A DNA stretch of 64,000 nt, from the NCBI GenBank assembly GCA_965196985.1, contig CBDALO010000168.1:62001-126000 (forward strand), written 5' to 3'. The notes beneath the pieces are model-generated. The model did no database searches, was not told where the DNA came from, and saw only the letters and a program-made list of their open reading frames with translations. This document shows, piece by piece, positions 20,277 to 28,578 of this stretch; positions within the stretch are counted from its first letter, which is position 1; each line of letters opens with the position of its first letter. The stretch is from 2-12-FULL-35-23 sp965196985. GTDB taxonomy: Bacteria; Pseudomonadota; Gammaproteobacteria; UBA12402. Made by a program: the position numbers and the translations under genes.

Positions 20277-20909
20277 ATGAAAGATGTGATCGTAACAGTA
20301 CAAGGAACGATTGAAGGCATCACCTTGATTGATGATGCGCCACACTCGCTCATTGTGCGGGTCATATTAAAGGCTGAACAAACTAAGCACACGTTATTCT
20401 TTTTGGGTGACTTGGCTCATGTGTTTATTAAAAAGCAACCTCGCCTTGGCGAGACGTTTCTGGAAGCAGGATGTTACATCCGGCTGAAAGGCGCGTTGCG
20501 TTATTACGATAAACAGGGTCAGGTTAACAAGAATAAAAGCAGTAATGCCGTTTGTGTCACTGAGATACTGACCACCACACCGAAACAGGTTGTCGAACTC
20601 GAAGGGATGATTACCTGTATTGAGGAGCTGAGAGACGAGGAGGGGTATTCTGTGATGAAGGTCACGGTGTATTCTGATCAAACTCATCACGCGCTCTTTT
20701 TTACAGGACAGTTCATCGAGTGTTTTCGGCGTGCGTGTGAGGGATCTGATGTTCACACAGCGGACACCCCGTTGATTGTTGGTATGTACATTCGGGTGAT
20801 CGGTGAGCCGGTTTACTGCGATGACAAAGGGGTGTTAAAGGTGAATCAGAAAACTAATGCCGTACATGTTTGTGCGATGCCTTGGTCATGGAGCCCTTTT
20901 TCACTTTGA
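20277..20909 (+). CDS. Two-repeat OB-like protein of unknown function
   Basis: The product has 210 residues. It contains two copies of one domain. Residues about 1-98 hold VQGTIEGITLI ... HTLFFLGDL ... AGCYIRLKGALRYYDKQGQV ... KSSNAVCVTEI; residues about 105-205 hold LEGMITCIEEL ... HALFFTGQF ... VGMYIRVIGEPVYCDDKGVL ... KTNAVHVCAM. The pattern of short strands with G-Y-I-R-x-x-G and N-A-V-x-V is like an OB-fold, similar in spirit to SSB. A single-domain relative follows at 21022. A DNA- or RNA-binding accessory role is inferred from the fold and the nearby ssb, not shown. The start has a good AAGGAG seven bases upstream. Confidence 0.65.
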   Translation: MKDVIVTVQGTIEGITLIDDAPHSLIVRVILKAEQTKHTLFFLGDLAHVFIKKQPRLGETFLEAGCYIRLKGALRYYDKQGQVNKNKSSNAVCVTEILTTTPKQVVELEGMITCIEELRDEEGYSVMKVTVYSDQTHHALFFTGQFIECFRRACEGSDVHTADTPLIVGMYIRVIGEPVYCDDKGVLKVNQKTNAVHVCAMPWSWSPFSL

Positions 20910-20935
20910 TGATTTATGTCTGTGAGCTGTTGTTT

Positions 20936-21021
20936 GTTCAATAAACCCGTTAGGGAGGTTTTCTTTCCCTAACGGGAAAATCTGACCTTTCTGACGGTTT
21001 TTTTAGTTAAGGAGAAACCTG
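20936..21021 (+). promoter_or_regulatory. Structured leader 2: competing hairpins, U-run, Shine-Dalgarno
   Basis: It has the same plan as leader 1. CCCGTTAGGGA (20946-20956) pairs with TCCCTAACGGG (20966-20976). Alternatively CCGTTAGGGAGG (20947-20958) pairs with CCTTTCTGACGG (20986-20997), followed by seven Ts. The extra G-C pair at the base of the alternative stem compared with leader 1 changes on both sides. AAGGAG is at 21009-21014. Confidence 0.6.
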
Positions 21022-21399
21022 ATGTATTCGTATGAAAACACCGTCACGCTTACTGGTAGTATTCGTTCGATTAAGATTATTCAACCAAAAGATTGTGCAC
21101 CGACTGCGAAAGTAGTCATTTGCTCTGGTTCTGAATGGCATACACTTTTCTTTTGTGATGAGTTAACCCCTGTATTCCTAGAACAGCAACGTCGTATAGG
21201 CGACCCAATGCTGATTGTAGGGACAGACATTAAAGTACGAGGGAAATTAGCTTATTACGATGATGAAGGTCGTCGTTTCCTGAATCACGCGAGTAATGCA
21301 GTCTGTGTTTTAGATCTCATTAATACGGGTCCTGTTCAGTATGTCACGCGAGAAGAACGCGCAAGGCTGGATAGGTTATCAGTTGAGGCGGATCGGTAA
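21022..21399 (+). CDS. Single-domain OB-like paralogue
   Basis: The product has 125 residues. It is one copy of the domain repeated in the upstream gene: VTLTGSIRSIKII ... HTLFFCDEL ... VGTDIKVRGKLAYYDDEGRR ... HASNAVCVLDLI. A short charged tail (REERARLDRLSVEADR) follows. Its own leader and strong Shine-Dalgarno suggest separate control. Likely role, by analogy only, is nucleic-acid binding within the mobile module. Confidence 0.62.
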   Translation: MYSYENTVTLTGSIRSIKIIQPKDCAPTAKVVICSGSEWHTLFFCDELTPVFLEQQRRIGDPMLIVGTDIKVRGKLAYYDDEGRRFLNHASNAVCVLDLINTGPVQYVTREERARLDRLSVEADR

Positions 21400-21483
21400 G
21401 GCAGTGAGACTTGAGAGTCAGTTGTACTGCGGTAACGCAACACAGCTTGTCTTTTTGAGTATCGTTTGTTGAATCAACATGTT

Positions 21484-21563
21484 GTTGTGCAATAACCCCA
21501 CGGGGAATGTGTCATTCCCTGCGGGGCGTGATGCATTCTCTTTTTTTATTAAAGGAGAAAGTG
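21484..21563 (+). promoter_or_regulatory. Structured leader 3: competing hairpins, U-run, Shine-Dalgarno
   Basis: A 14-position stem pairs CCCCACGGGGAATG (21496-21509) with CATTCCCTGCGGGG (21513-21526), with one mismatch and one G-U. The rival pairing is GGGAATGTGTCA (21503-21514) with TGATGCATTCTC (21529-21540), then seven Ts. AAAGGAG at 21551-21557 sets the start at 21564. The primary sequence differs from leaders 1 and 2 but the architecture is kept. Confidence 0.6.
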
Positions 21564-21869
21564 ATGAGCAAAGAAAACATTGATTGGAAAGCGATTGAAG
21601 CAGAGTTGGAGCAAGCCATTGAGCGTCTTGCACCCCTTGGGTTGCCGATTGAAGTGATCGGCAATTGGTTGTGGGTGACCGGCGCAGAGAAGGCCGATGC
21701 CCCTGCTTTGCAAGAAGCGGGTTTTTGCTGGTCAAAGAGTAAGGCGCGGTGGTATTACCATCCGAAGGCGTTACCCTTTAACAGTAAAGGTGAGAAAGCG
21801 TGGCCGATGGAAAAGATTTATCAAACCTTCGGCTCGCAATCTCGCGTAAAAACTCACACAACCGCTTAA
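21564..21869 (+). CDS. Small conserved accessory protein (101 aa)
   Basis: The start at 21564 (MSKENIDWKAIEAELEQ) is fixed by AAAGGAG seven bases upstream; the longer frame from 21507 begins inside the hairpin. The N-terminus is a helical acidic segment. The second half, IEVIGNWLWVTGAEKADAPA then LQEAGFCWSKSKARWYYHP, is a compact W-rich motif seen in many plasmid- and phage-encoded small proteins (pattern GxWxWVxG...L...GFxWxxxKxxWYY). I know no biochemical function for it. It lies between two nucleic-acid-binding genes of the module. Confidence 0.68.
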   Translation: MSKENIDWKAIEAELEQAIERLAPLGLPIEVIGNWLWVTGAEKADAPALQEAGFCWSKSKARWYYHPKALPFNSKGEKAWPMEKIYQTFGSQSRVKTHTTA

Positions 21870-21883
21870 CCTGTTGTTAGTAG

Positions 21884-21953
21884 TACCCCAGTAGGGATGA
21901 AAGGCCCGAACGGGTCGCTTCATCCTTTTTTTTAAATGAAAAGGAGAAAGACT
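21884..21953 (+). promoter_or_regulatory. Structured leader 4: terminator-like hairpin before ssb
   Basis: GGATGAA (21895-21901) pairs with TTCATCC (21919-21925), enclosing a CCCG-AA-CGGG mini-stem, then eight Ts (21926-21933). AAGGAG follows before the ATG at 21954. The upstream ACCC/GGGT pairing that would compete is weaker than in leaders 1-3. Confidence 0.55.
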
Positions 21954-22397
21954 ATGTCTTATTGTCGCAATGAAGTTCAGCTTGTTGGTTATGTTGGACA
22001 AATCAATCATTACGAGGAAGCAGGAAAAACCCCGTTTGCTCGCTTTAGTTTAGCCACCAGTAGTCGTTATAAAAATAAAGCAAACGAAGAGGTGGAGAAA
22101 ACTACTTGGCATACGATCTATTGCTTTGGTAAACGCGCTGAGTTTATCAAAGGCAAAGTCGTAACGGGCAGCTATGTCTCGGTTTCCGGTTCCCTGGAAA
22201 CCAACGACTGGCTAACCGAGTCCGGTGAGAAGCGAACCAGCATGGTGGTGCATGCCAATCACCTGCATCGATTGATTGATCGGAAACTACAAGAAAAGCT
22301 CGACACACTGAATCAGGTGTCCTCCCCTGTGCAAGCCTCACCTAATCCACCGGCTTATCCTGATGACTTGCCCAGTGCGGATGACATCCCGTATTAA
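21954..22397 (+). CDS. ssb: Single-stranded DNA-binding protein
   Basis: The product has about 147 residues starting MSYCRNEVQLVGYVGQI (ATG 21954, Shine-Dalgarno AAGGAG). The OB-fold motifs are typical of bacterial SSB: N-x-V-x-L-x-G-x-x-G, FSLATSS, TTWHTIYCFGKRAEF, GSYVSVSGSLETNDW. A linker rich in Pro/Ser is followed by the acidic tip DDIPY, the partner-binding tail (DDIPF in E. coli). Plasmids and conjugative elements often carry an extra ssb for handling single strands during transfer. It is intact. A hairpin terminator follows at 22426. Confidence 0.92.
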   Translation: MSYCRNEVQLVGYVGQINHYEEAGKTPFARFSLATSSRYKNKANEEVEKTTWHTIYCFGKRAEFIKGKVVTGSYVSVSGSLETNDWLTESGEKRTSMVVHANHLHRLIDRKLQEKLDTLNQVSSPVQASPNPPAYPDDLPSADDIPY

Positions 22398-22425
22398 GGG
22401 GTGTTGCTGCGCTTAAACAATCAGT

Positions 22426-22456
22426 AAGAATGACGGGCAACCGTCATTCTTTTTTT
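22426..22456 (+). terminator. Intrinsic terminator after ssb
   Basis: A perfect 11-bp stem AAGAATGACGG (22426-22436) / CCGTCATTCTT (22441-22451), loop GCAA, ends in a T-run. Confidence 0.85.
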
Positions 22457-22524
22457 AACCCCAACCGAGGGAGTCATCCCTCGTTGTGGGGTTGCTCCTT
22501 CGGTTTTTTTGAAGGAGCGTTGCT
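22457..22524 (+). promoter_or_regulatory. Structured leader 5 with Shine-Dalgarno-masking hairpin
   Basis: Three pairings compete. (a) AACCCC...CGAGGGA (22457-22472) with TCCCTCG...GGGGTT (22478-22493). (b) CCGAGGGAG (22465-22473) with CTCCTTCGG (22495-22503), followed by seven Ts. (c) GCTCCTTC (22494-22501) with GAAGGAGC (22511-22518), which is the ribosome-binding site of the methylase gene. Pairing (c) is a perfect 8-bp stem hiding the Shine-Dalgarno. Confidence 0.62.
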
Positions 22525-23607
22525 ATGACAACAGAAAATCGTGTTCATAACAATTTGAAGGCGTTGCGAGCCTTGCGAAACGGTCAAACTGCTGACGACT
22601 TAATGGCGTATACTGGTTGGGGTGGTTTGAGAGAGGCCATCTACACCCCTGCTATTTTTAAGGAGTTAAAAGGCTTGATCGGCGAGCAAGCAATCGCAAG
22701 TTTAAAACAGACGTTAAAGTCCGCTTATTACACACCGGCTTGGCTGGTTCGGTTTATGATGCAATGTTTAGCCTGTATACCGAGCTTGTCCTTAGAGGCA
22801 GTGCTTGAACCGAGCGCAGGTGTAGGGAATTTTCTTAACGGGCTTAAACGCTTAAATCACCCTGAGTCTCAACCCTCGCGTGTGGTGGCTGTGGAGATTG
22901 ATCAGGTCAGTTGTGAACTGTTAAACGTGATTTACCCCGATGTTGAGGTGCATCACACCGGCTTTGAACGTTTTCAGCCTAACGAACAGTTTACCCTGAT
23001 ACTGGGCAATCCGCCGTTTGGTCAAATCCAAGTGGACGATCCCGTTCATCAGGAGTTAACCCGCTACAGCATTCACCATTACTTTGTGGCCAAAGCCATG
23101 CGGTTATTAAAACCCAATGGGCTACTGGCCATGGTGTTACCGCGCTACTTTTTAGATGCCTCCTGCAAGCAGGTGAGACACATTATTGCAAAGGAAGGGG
23201 GAACCTTGGTGGCGGCGTTTCGGTTGCCGGATAATTTGTTTAGTGACGCTAAAGTGACTGTGGATATTGTCTTTTTACAAAAGACCGCCGGCACACTGCC
23301 TTGGCGAGAAGCCAGGCGATTTAGCCGTGACGGAAAAAGTGCTTATTTGAATGAGTATTTTTTTACGTACCCCAGTCATATTTTAGGGCGACTCGAATTT
23401 TTTGAAGTCTATGGCAGAAATGAATTGACCTGTAAATCGACAGGCGATTTGGGTCAACACTTAGCGATGTCACGCAGGTGTTTGCAATTGCAGTTAGAAC
23501 TGCAATGCCTACAGGCTCGTTGTGAAACATTAGTCGCTAATGAGCGTTGGTTGCAAGCTCTGCAAGCAGAGTTAAACCAGCGTTTTGCTTGTCAGACAAC
23601 AATCTAA
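22525..23607 (+). CDS. N6-adenine DNA methylase-like protein
   Basis: The product has 360 residues. Motif I (SAM binding) is EPSAGVGNFL at 95-104; motif IV is NPPFG at 162-166, the (D/N)PP(Y/F) catalytic motif of N6-adenine methylases. The N-terminal LRALRNGQTADDLMAYTGWG resembles the start of the large methylase-helicase proteins of phages and conjugative elements, where a helicase part usually follows; here it is missing and a short coiled tail (LQLELQCLQARCETL) ends the protein. No partner specificity subunit is present. It might be an orphan methylase protecting the element. Leader 5 suggests tight expression control. A terminator follows directly. Confidence 0.8.
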   Translation: MTTENRVHNNLKALRALRNGQTADDLMAYTGWGGLREAIYTPAIFKELKGLIGEQAIASLKQTLKSAYYTPAWLVRFMMQCLACIPSLSLEAVLEPSAGVGNFLNGLKRLNHPESQPSRVVAVEIDQVSCELLNVIYPDVEVHHTGFERFQPNEQFTLILGNPPFGQIQVDDPVHQELTRYSIHHYFVAKAMRLLKPNGLLAMVLPRYFLDASCKQVRHIIAKEGGTLVAAFRLPDNLFSDAKVTVDIVFLQKTAGTLPWREARRFSRDGKSAYLNEYFFTYPSHILGRLEFFEVYGRNELTCKSTGDLGQHLAMSRRCLQLQLELQCLQARCETLVANERWLQALQAELNQRFACQTTI

Positions 23608-23608
23608 A

Positions 23609-23637
23609 TAAAAAAAGCGGGGAAACCCGCTTTTTTT
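23609..23637. terminator. Bidirectional intrinsic terminator
   Basis: AAAAAAAGCGGG-GAAA-CCCGCTTTTTTT: a strong GC stem with A-run and T-run. It closes the methylase transcript. Confidence 0.85.
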
Positions 23638-23649
23638 CGTGTACAATGC
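23632..23649 (+). promoter_or_regulatory. Probable promoter -10 region for the SNF2 gene
   Basis: TTTTTTCGTGTACAAT, with TACAAT at 23644-23649, is shared nearly word for word with 27966-27979 ahead of the lysine-rich gene. This suggests a common promoter element. No convincing -35 was found. Confidence 0.45.
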
Positions 23650-23743
23650 CGAAATTTATTTTTAATGAAGCGATCTGTTGGGATAGATCAAACTAGTTTA
23701 GCTCTGTCACCCTAATAATTCGCTATTACTTAGGTTTATCGTC

Positions 23744-26700
23744 ATGGCGAACACTAAAAAATTCACTCAGTACCTTGCATTACCTGAACATGAAAAAAAG
23801 ATAATGCAGTTAAAAGCCTTAAGTTACCCTCTCACCACAAAAGGTGAGTTTACTCAATTGGTTAAAAAGGTCGAGCTTCGTGATAAAGCGAATAAAAAAA
23901 TCTACCCGCCCAGTTTACTCAATCCCATTTTAGAAAAACTGAAACGTGCGGGATTGCTCAACAAAAGCCTCGACTGTACTCCTAAGCTGATACATGAAAT
24001 TACCAGTTCTCTTGTGCAAACAGATTACAAAGAAGCGCGAAAACTTTTTAAGCTGATCAAAGACAACCTTCATGTGCTTGATTCACTCTCTGTCAGAAAG
24101 TACGAAAGCATGTCACGCTACAACGCTGAACGGTCAGTACGGATAGCTTATTATCAAAACAATGAATCCTTTTTTAAAAACAGTTTAGAAACAGAAGAGG
24201 ATTGTTTGTTGTTGATAAAACTAATCAGGCGTTTATTCTACTCGCAATCGCTAGAAGAAGACTGGGTTTTATCACGATCCCATTTGCTCAAAATCCTGTT
24301 TTGTTTTAGTCATTTAGTCAATTACTATGAATCCTCTGACACTTCTCCGCCACCCAAAAATCAAGCGTATTGGCTTGATTATTATCGTAATAGCTTACCC
24401 ACCGTGTCTCACCCTTTTTTACAATATCTTTCTTGGCAAATAGCCTTACGACTTGGTTTGCATCAAGAGATTGAAAAGGAGATCATTCCTAAGCGCAATA
24501 AGGTTTCTTGCTATCAGTTAGCCACGCAAGGAAGTGTGGCCTTTATTAATGGCCACCCTGAAGAAGCGCTGGGTTACTATCACTTAGCTCTCAAGTTATA
24601 CAGAAAACAACGCGGTCAACGCAATTGGTTTTTTGAAGACATGCACGGGTTTTTCTTCGCGCTCTTGCTGATTGCGGTTGAAAAGAATTATCAATCTGCC
24701 GAACAATATATTCGGTCTGCCTTGCGGCAAAGTGAACGAACTGATCGCGTTATTGAGCTTTTACTACCAATCATCGTGTTGGAAAAAGGTGATCGTAAAG
24801 CAGCGCTATACTCTTATCGTTCAAATGATCATGGTTCGCAATTTCATAAAGCGTTTGCACCGTTAGTTTGTTTTTGGATGGATAATTTGTCTGAAACGCA
24901 TGCTCAAGAGATCGCAGCCAATTTTAAACGCTATCAAAAAAACGAACCCTTTTTTGCTTACCTGTCTGCAGGACTCGTACATGACAAACCAGAAAATGAA
25001 GCCATGAGAACGTATCTTCAGACCTCTCCCTTCCATGCCATGAAACTGCATCAGTTAATTCGAGTGAAGCCCGCTTGGGAATATCAGTTGGATCGACTGA
25101 GCGCACTAATGGGGGCTAAAACAGAACAGGGAATCACGACACATGCTAGCCAGTTCAAACGACTGATTTGGGTTTTAGACCCCGATGCTTACGAGCTTGA
25201 ACCAGTGGAGCAAAAACGCACCAAAACAGGCGCGTGGGGTAAAGGTCGAGCTGTCTCTTTAAGTCGTTTTATTAGGCGAGATGATCGCCTAGCCTATTTA
25301 ACCGATCATGATTGGCGAATTGCTGCTGGCATTGAAGAAGAGTACAGTTGGTCACGTTATAATGAAGAATACCATTGGAACCTGTCTTTGGCTTTGCCTC
25401 AGCTAGTGGGTCACCCACTCATTTTTCATCGAAAGAATACATCGATTCCGTTAGAGGTCACTAAAGGTGAGATTGAGCTACACATTGATGAAAGCCCGCA
25501 AGGTGGATACTCACTCAGTCTCTCAGCAAAACCAAATCACGGGGATATTCTACTGCAGCAGCAAAGCCAAAATAGCTACCAAGTAATCAGTTTTTCAGAC
25601 GCTGATCAAGAAGTTGCTGATTTAATTCCGGATGAGGGGCTAGTGATCCCTGAGTCTGCTAAAAACATTATTTTAGAGCTCATTCAAAAGTCGACTTCCA
25701 GTATTAAAATCCATTCTGATCTTGGTGACGAAGGTGTTGAAACCGTACCAGCGTATTCAGACTGCTGTTTACAAATGATGCCATTTGATGAGGGGTTAAA
25801 GGCTAATGTTTGGGTGAGACCCTTTAAAGATCAAGGCCCTTATTTGCGCCCTACCCAAGGCAGACAAAACATTATTGCTTCTCTCCAAGAGGAGGGGAAT
25901 GAAGTCAGAAAACGTGCGGCAAGAACCTTTGAGAAAGAACAAGAGTCTTTTAACGCATTACTGGAAAACTGTCCTGCATTAAGTCACGGTGATACTGAGA
26001 GTTATGAGTGGTATTTTGATACCCCGCTTGATTGCTTGGAGCTCTTGAGTGATTTAGAAAACTATCAACAGTCAAGCGACCTCGTGATTGAGTGGCCTAA
26101 AGGAGAAAGCTACCGTTTGCAAAAGAAGCTCACAGCTAAAGACTTTCAATTTTCCATCAACAGTAATCAACAATGGTTTGAATACGCTGGAGAAGTGCAG
26201 ATTGATGACAAAAAAACCATGGAACTGCAGACTTTAATGGAGTTGCTTGACTCTGGCCATGGTCGTTTTATTGAATTACAAAAAGGGGCTTTTGTTGAAC
26301 TCACCGCTAACCTCAAAAAACAATTGGACGAGCTGCGAATTATCTCAGAAGGCAACCGCGTGTATCGCTTAGGCAGCGGTGCTTTGCAAACACTGGTTGA
26401 AGACATGGAGGATACCCGTTTTGATAAGGAGTGGGCAAATCACCTTAAGCAACTCAAGGACATGGAAGGTTATCGACCAGAAGTCCCTAAATCGTTACAG
26501 GCAAATTTACGTGACTATCAAATTGATGGTTTCCATTATCTTGCAAAGTTAGCTCACTGGGGGTTAGGAAGTTGTTTAGCCGATGATATGGGGTTAGGGA
26601 AAACTTTGCAGGCTATTACCATTCTGCTAGAGCAAGGACAGCATGGCCCAAGTTTGGTGGTTGCACCTACTTCGGTGTGTTTTAACTGGGCAGAAGAATT

Positions 26701-27877
26701 ACAGAAATTTGCCCCCAGTTTAACCGTGCATTCGTTGAGCAGCGGTAATCGTGAAACACTGATTACTGATGCCGGTAATATGGATGTGCTGATTTGTAGC
26801 TACGGATTATTAGTACAGCTTCGTGAAGCACTGGAGGCAAAAGCATGGCGAGTGGTCATTTTAGATGAAGCACAAGCCATTAAAAACGCCGCAACGAAAC
26901 GCTGGAAGGCAGCAGTCAATTTACCGAGTCACTGCCGCATTGCCTTAACAGGCACACCCATTGAAAACCATTTAGGTGAACTGTGGAGTATTTTCCGCTT
27001 TATCAACCCAGGTCTTTTGAGTACACAAAAGCAATTCCAAGAACGCTTTTCTAACCCGATTGAAAAGGATCAAAATCAAGAAGTTAAAAAAGCGTTAAAG
27101 AATTTGGTTAAACCATTCCTATTACGCCGCATTAAATCTGAAGTATTAGATGAGCTTCCACCTAAAACAGAGCAAACTATTATGATTGAACCAACGGCTG
27201 AGGAAACCGCATTTTATGAAGCGGTTAGACTAAAAGCATTGGAGCGTATTGGTCGATCCGGTGGAATGAAAAAAGCGAATGAGAAGCACTTTAGCATTCT
27301 AGCAGAAATTGGTCGCTTGAGGATGGCGTGCTGTGATTCTTCACTCGTAGAAACAGAAATCAGCATTGCCAACAGTAAGATCAAAAACCTGCTTTCAATT
27401 ATTGAAAACCTTAGAGAAAACAATCACCGAGCGTTAGTCTTTAGCCAGTTTGTTAAGTACCTGAGCTTAGTCAAAAAAAAGCTTGATGAAGCTAGCATCA
27501 GTTATCAGTACATTGATGGAAAAACCCCTGCTAAAAAACGCAAAGAAGCGGTGCAAGCCTTTCAAGCGGGTGAAGGGGATCTCTTTCTGTTAAGTCTGAA
27601 AGCAGGTGGAACCGGACTTAATCTTACTGCCGCAGATTACGTCATTCATTTAGATCCGTGGTGGAACCCTGCTGTAGAAGATCAAGCCTCTGACCGCGCT
27701 CACCGCATTGGTCAAGAGCGTCCTGTGACGGTTTATCGACTCATTATGCAAAATACGATTGAAGAAAAAATTATTAACATGCACGGTAACAAACGTGAGT
27801 TAGCGGCTGATTTACTCTCAGGCAGTGACATGACCGGTAAATTAACGGAAGAAGATTTGTTAGTCTTAATTGGTTAG
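23744..27877 (+). CDS. Large SNF2-family helicase (1377 aa)
   Basis: The C-terminal third is a complete SNF2 motor: motif I ADDMGLGKTLQA near residue 946, motif II DEAQAIKN near 1041, motif III LTGTPIEN, then the second RecA lobe with LKAGGTGLNLTAADYVIHLD and motif VI DQASDRAHRIGQ near 1313. The first 900 or so residues are helical and unrelated to known nucleases or methylases as far as I can see. They contain TPR-like stretches (GSVAFINGHPEEALGYYHLA). Such proteins translocate on double-stranded DNA. Context with a methylase gene resembles some defence loci, but no nuclease is present. The start ATG at 23744 lacks a strong Shine-Dalgarno, in contrast with the five genes before it. The gene is intact. 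Confidence 0.88.
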   Translation: MANTKKFTQYLALPEHEKKIMQLKALSYPLTTKGEFTQLVKKVELRDKANKKIYPPSLLNPILEKLKRAGLLNKSLDCTPKLIHEITSSLVQTDYKEARKLFKLIKDNLHVLDSLSVRKYESMSRYNAERSVRIAYYQNNESFFKNSLETEEDCLLLIKLIRRLFYSQSLEEDWVLSRSHLLKILFCFSHLVNYYESSDTSPPPKNQAYWLDYYRNSLPTVSHPFLQYLSWQIALRLGLHQEIEKEIIPKRNKVSCYQLATQGSVAFINGHPEEALGYYHLALKLYRKQRGQRNWFFEDMHGFFFALLLIAVEKNYQSAEQYIRSALRQSERTDRVIELLLPIIVLEKGDRKAALYSYRSNDHGSQFHKAFAPLVCFWMDNLSETHAQEIAANFKRYQKNEPFFAYLSAGLVHDKPENEAMRTYLQTSPFHAMKLHQLIRVKPAWEYQLDRLSALMGAKTEQGITTHASQFKRLIWVLDPDAYELEPVEQKRTKTGAWGKGRAVSLSRFIRRDDRLAYLTDHDWRIAAGIEEEYSWSRYNEEYHWNLSLALPQLVGHPLIFHRKNTSIPLEVTKGEIELHIDESPQGGYSLSLSAKPNHGDILLQQQSQNSYQVISFSDADQEVADLIPDEGLVIPESAKNIILELIQKSTSSIKIHSDLGDEGVETVPAYSDCCLQMMPFDEGLKANVWVRPFKDQGPYLRPTQGRQNIIASLQEEGNEVRKRAARTFEKEQESFNALLENCPALSHGDTESYEWYFDTPLDCLELLSDLENYQQSSDLVIEWPKGESYRLQKKLTAKDFQFSINSNQQWFEYAGEVQIDDKKTMELQTLMELLDSGHGRFIELQKGAFVELTANLKKQLDELRIISEGNRVYRLGSGALQTLVEDMEDTRFDKEWANHLKQLKDMEGYRPEVPKSLQANLRDYQIDGFHYLAKLAHWGLGSCLADDMGLGKTLQAITILLEQGQHGPSLVVAPTSVCFNWAEELQKFAPSLTVHSLSSGNRETLITDAGNMDVLICSYGLLVQLREALEAKAWRVVILDEAQAIKNAATKRWKAAVNLPSHCRIALTGTPIENHLGELWSIFRFINPGLLSTQKQFQERFSNPIEKDQNQEVKKALKNLVKPFLLRRIKSEVLDELPPKTEQTIMIEPTAEETAFYEAVRLKALERIGRSGGMKKANEKHFSILAEIGRLRMACCDSSLVETEISIANSKIKNLLSIIENLRENNHRALVFSQFVKYLSLVKKKLDEASISYQYIDGKTPAKKRKEAVQAFQAGEGDLFLLSLKAGGTGLNLTAADYVIHLDPWWNPAVEDQASDRAHRIGQERPVTVYRLIMQNTIEEKIINMHGNKRELAADLLSGSDMTGKLTEEDLLVLIG

Positions 27878-27959
27878 CTTCAACTTTTTCCACGGTGACT
27901 GCTATTCAGGTTGCGATGACGGTTTCTTTTAGCTATTCAATTCACTTTTTTTCCAGAAC

Positions 27960-27979
27960 TGAAATTTTTCGTGTACAAT
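27960..27979 (+). promoter_or_regulatory. Probable promoter of the lysine-rich gene
   Basis: TTTTTCGTGTACAAT with TACAAT at 27974-27979, matching the element ahead of the SNF2 gene. A weak -35-like TTCCAG lies 17 bases upstream. Confidence 0.45.
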
Positions 27980-28011
27980 CCGCGCTCTTAATTAATTAGA
28001 AGGAATAAATT

Positions 28012-28506
28012 ATGCCTGCCATGAAAAAAACTGTTAAAGCCAAACACGCTGCTACTCCCTTACAGCAAATCACCGAGTTTAAGCAAACGCTCGCGACCAC
28101 TGAATCAAAACTCGAAGGCGTGTGTGAGAAAGCTGTGTATGATTGCACCCAATCGGTTGCGAAACTGAAAGAGAAGTTACTGGGTGCGAAAGAGAAACTC
28201 ACTACTCAAAAAGCAGCCTTAAAAGAAGCCAAAGCCCAACATAAAGCAAAGCCAGGCAAACAAACCGAAAAACGAGTAGCGAAAGCTCAAGAGATGATTG
28301 CGATCATTGAAGCAAAACTAGAAACTATTAAGACGGAAGTCGCCGAGCTAAAACTGCAGCAAGCTGAGATTACGCAAGAATACGGTTTTGTGATCAATCG
28401 CAGCAAAGCCTTAGCAAGGTTTGAAAAAGAATGGGCGAAGCAAAGCAAGCAAAAAGCGCGAGCCAAAAAGAAACCTGCTAAAAAAAAGCAAAACGATTGC
28501 CTCTAA
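28012..28506 (+). CDS. Lysine-rich coiled-coil protein, C-terminus in doubt
   Basis: The product has 164 residues and is very basic. The N-terminus (MPAMKKTVKAKHAATPLQQ) is followed by a long heptad-like helix from about residue 20 to 130 (EKLLGAKEKLTTQKAALKEA and following), then a basic tail ARAKKKPAKKKQNDCL. The tail looks histone H1-like. A run of eight As at 28480-28487 precedes the stop; loss of one A would read ...AKKSKTIASKAKAEATPAES and DA, ending at 28546, a more natural end. So the gene carries a homopolymer frameshift or uses slippage. Shine-Dalgarno GAAGGA lies before the ATG. Likely DNA-binding; its place between a SNF2 helicase and a TALE-like protein is suggestive. Confidence 0.68.
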   Translation: MPAMKKTVKAKHAATPLQQITEFKQTLATTESKLEGVCEKAVYDCTQSVAKLKEKLLGAKEKLTTQKAALKEAKAQHKAKPGKQTEKRVAKAQEMIAIIEAKLETIKTEVAELKLQQAEITQEYGFVINRSKALARFEKEWAKQSKQKARAKKKPAKKKQNDCL

Positions 28507-28578
28507 AGCCAAAGCTGAGGCTACGCCTGCTGAGTCAGATGCGTAACTCACGCTGACTTGATGATGTGAGTCATTGGC

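Noticed and set aside
20199..22524. The repeated hairpins as a CRISPR array.
   Set aside because: The units are separated by whole genes, differ in sequence and precede ribosome-binding sites.
22525..27877. A DISARM or BREX defence locus because of methylase plus SNF2 genes.
   Set aside because: No DUF1998 protein, phospholipase-D protein, PglZ or BrxC-like gene is present. The pair alone does not define either system.
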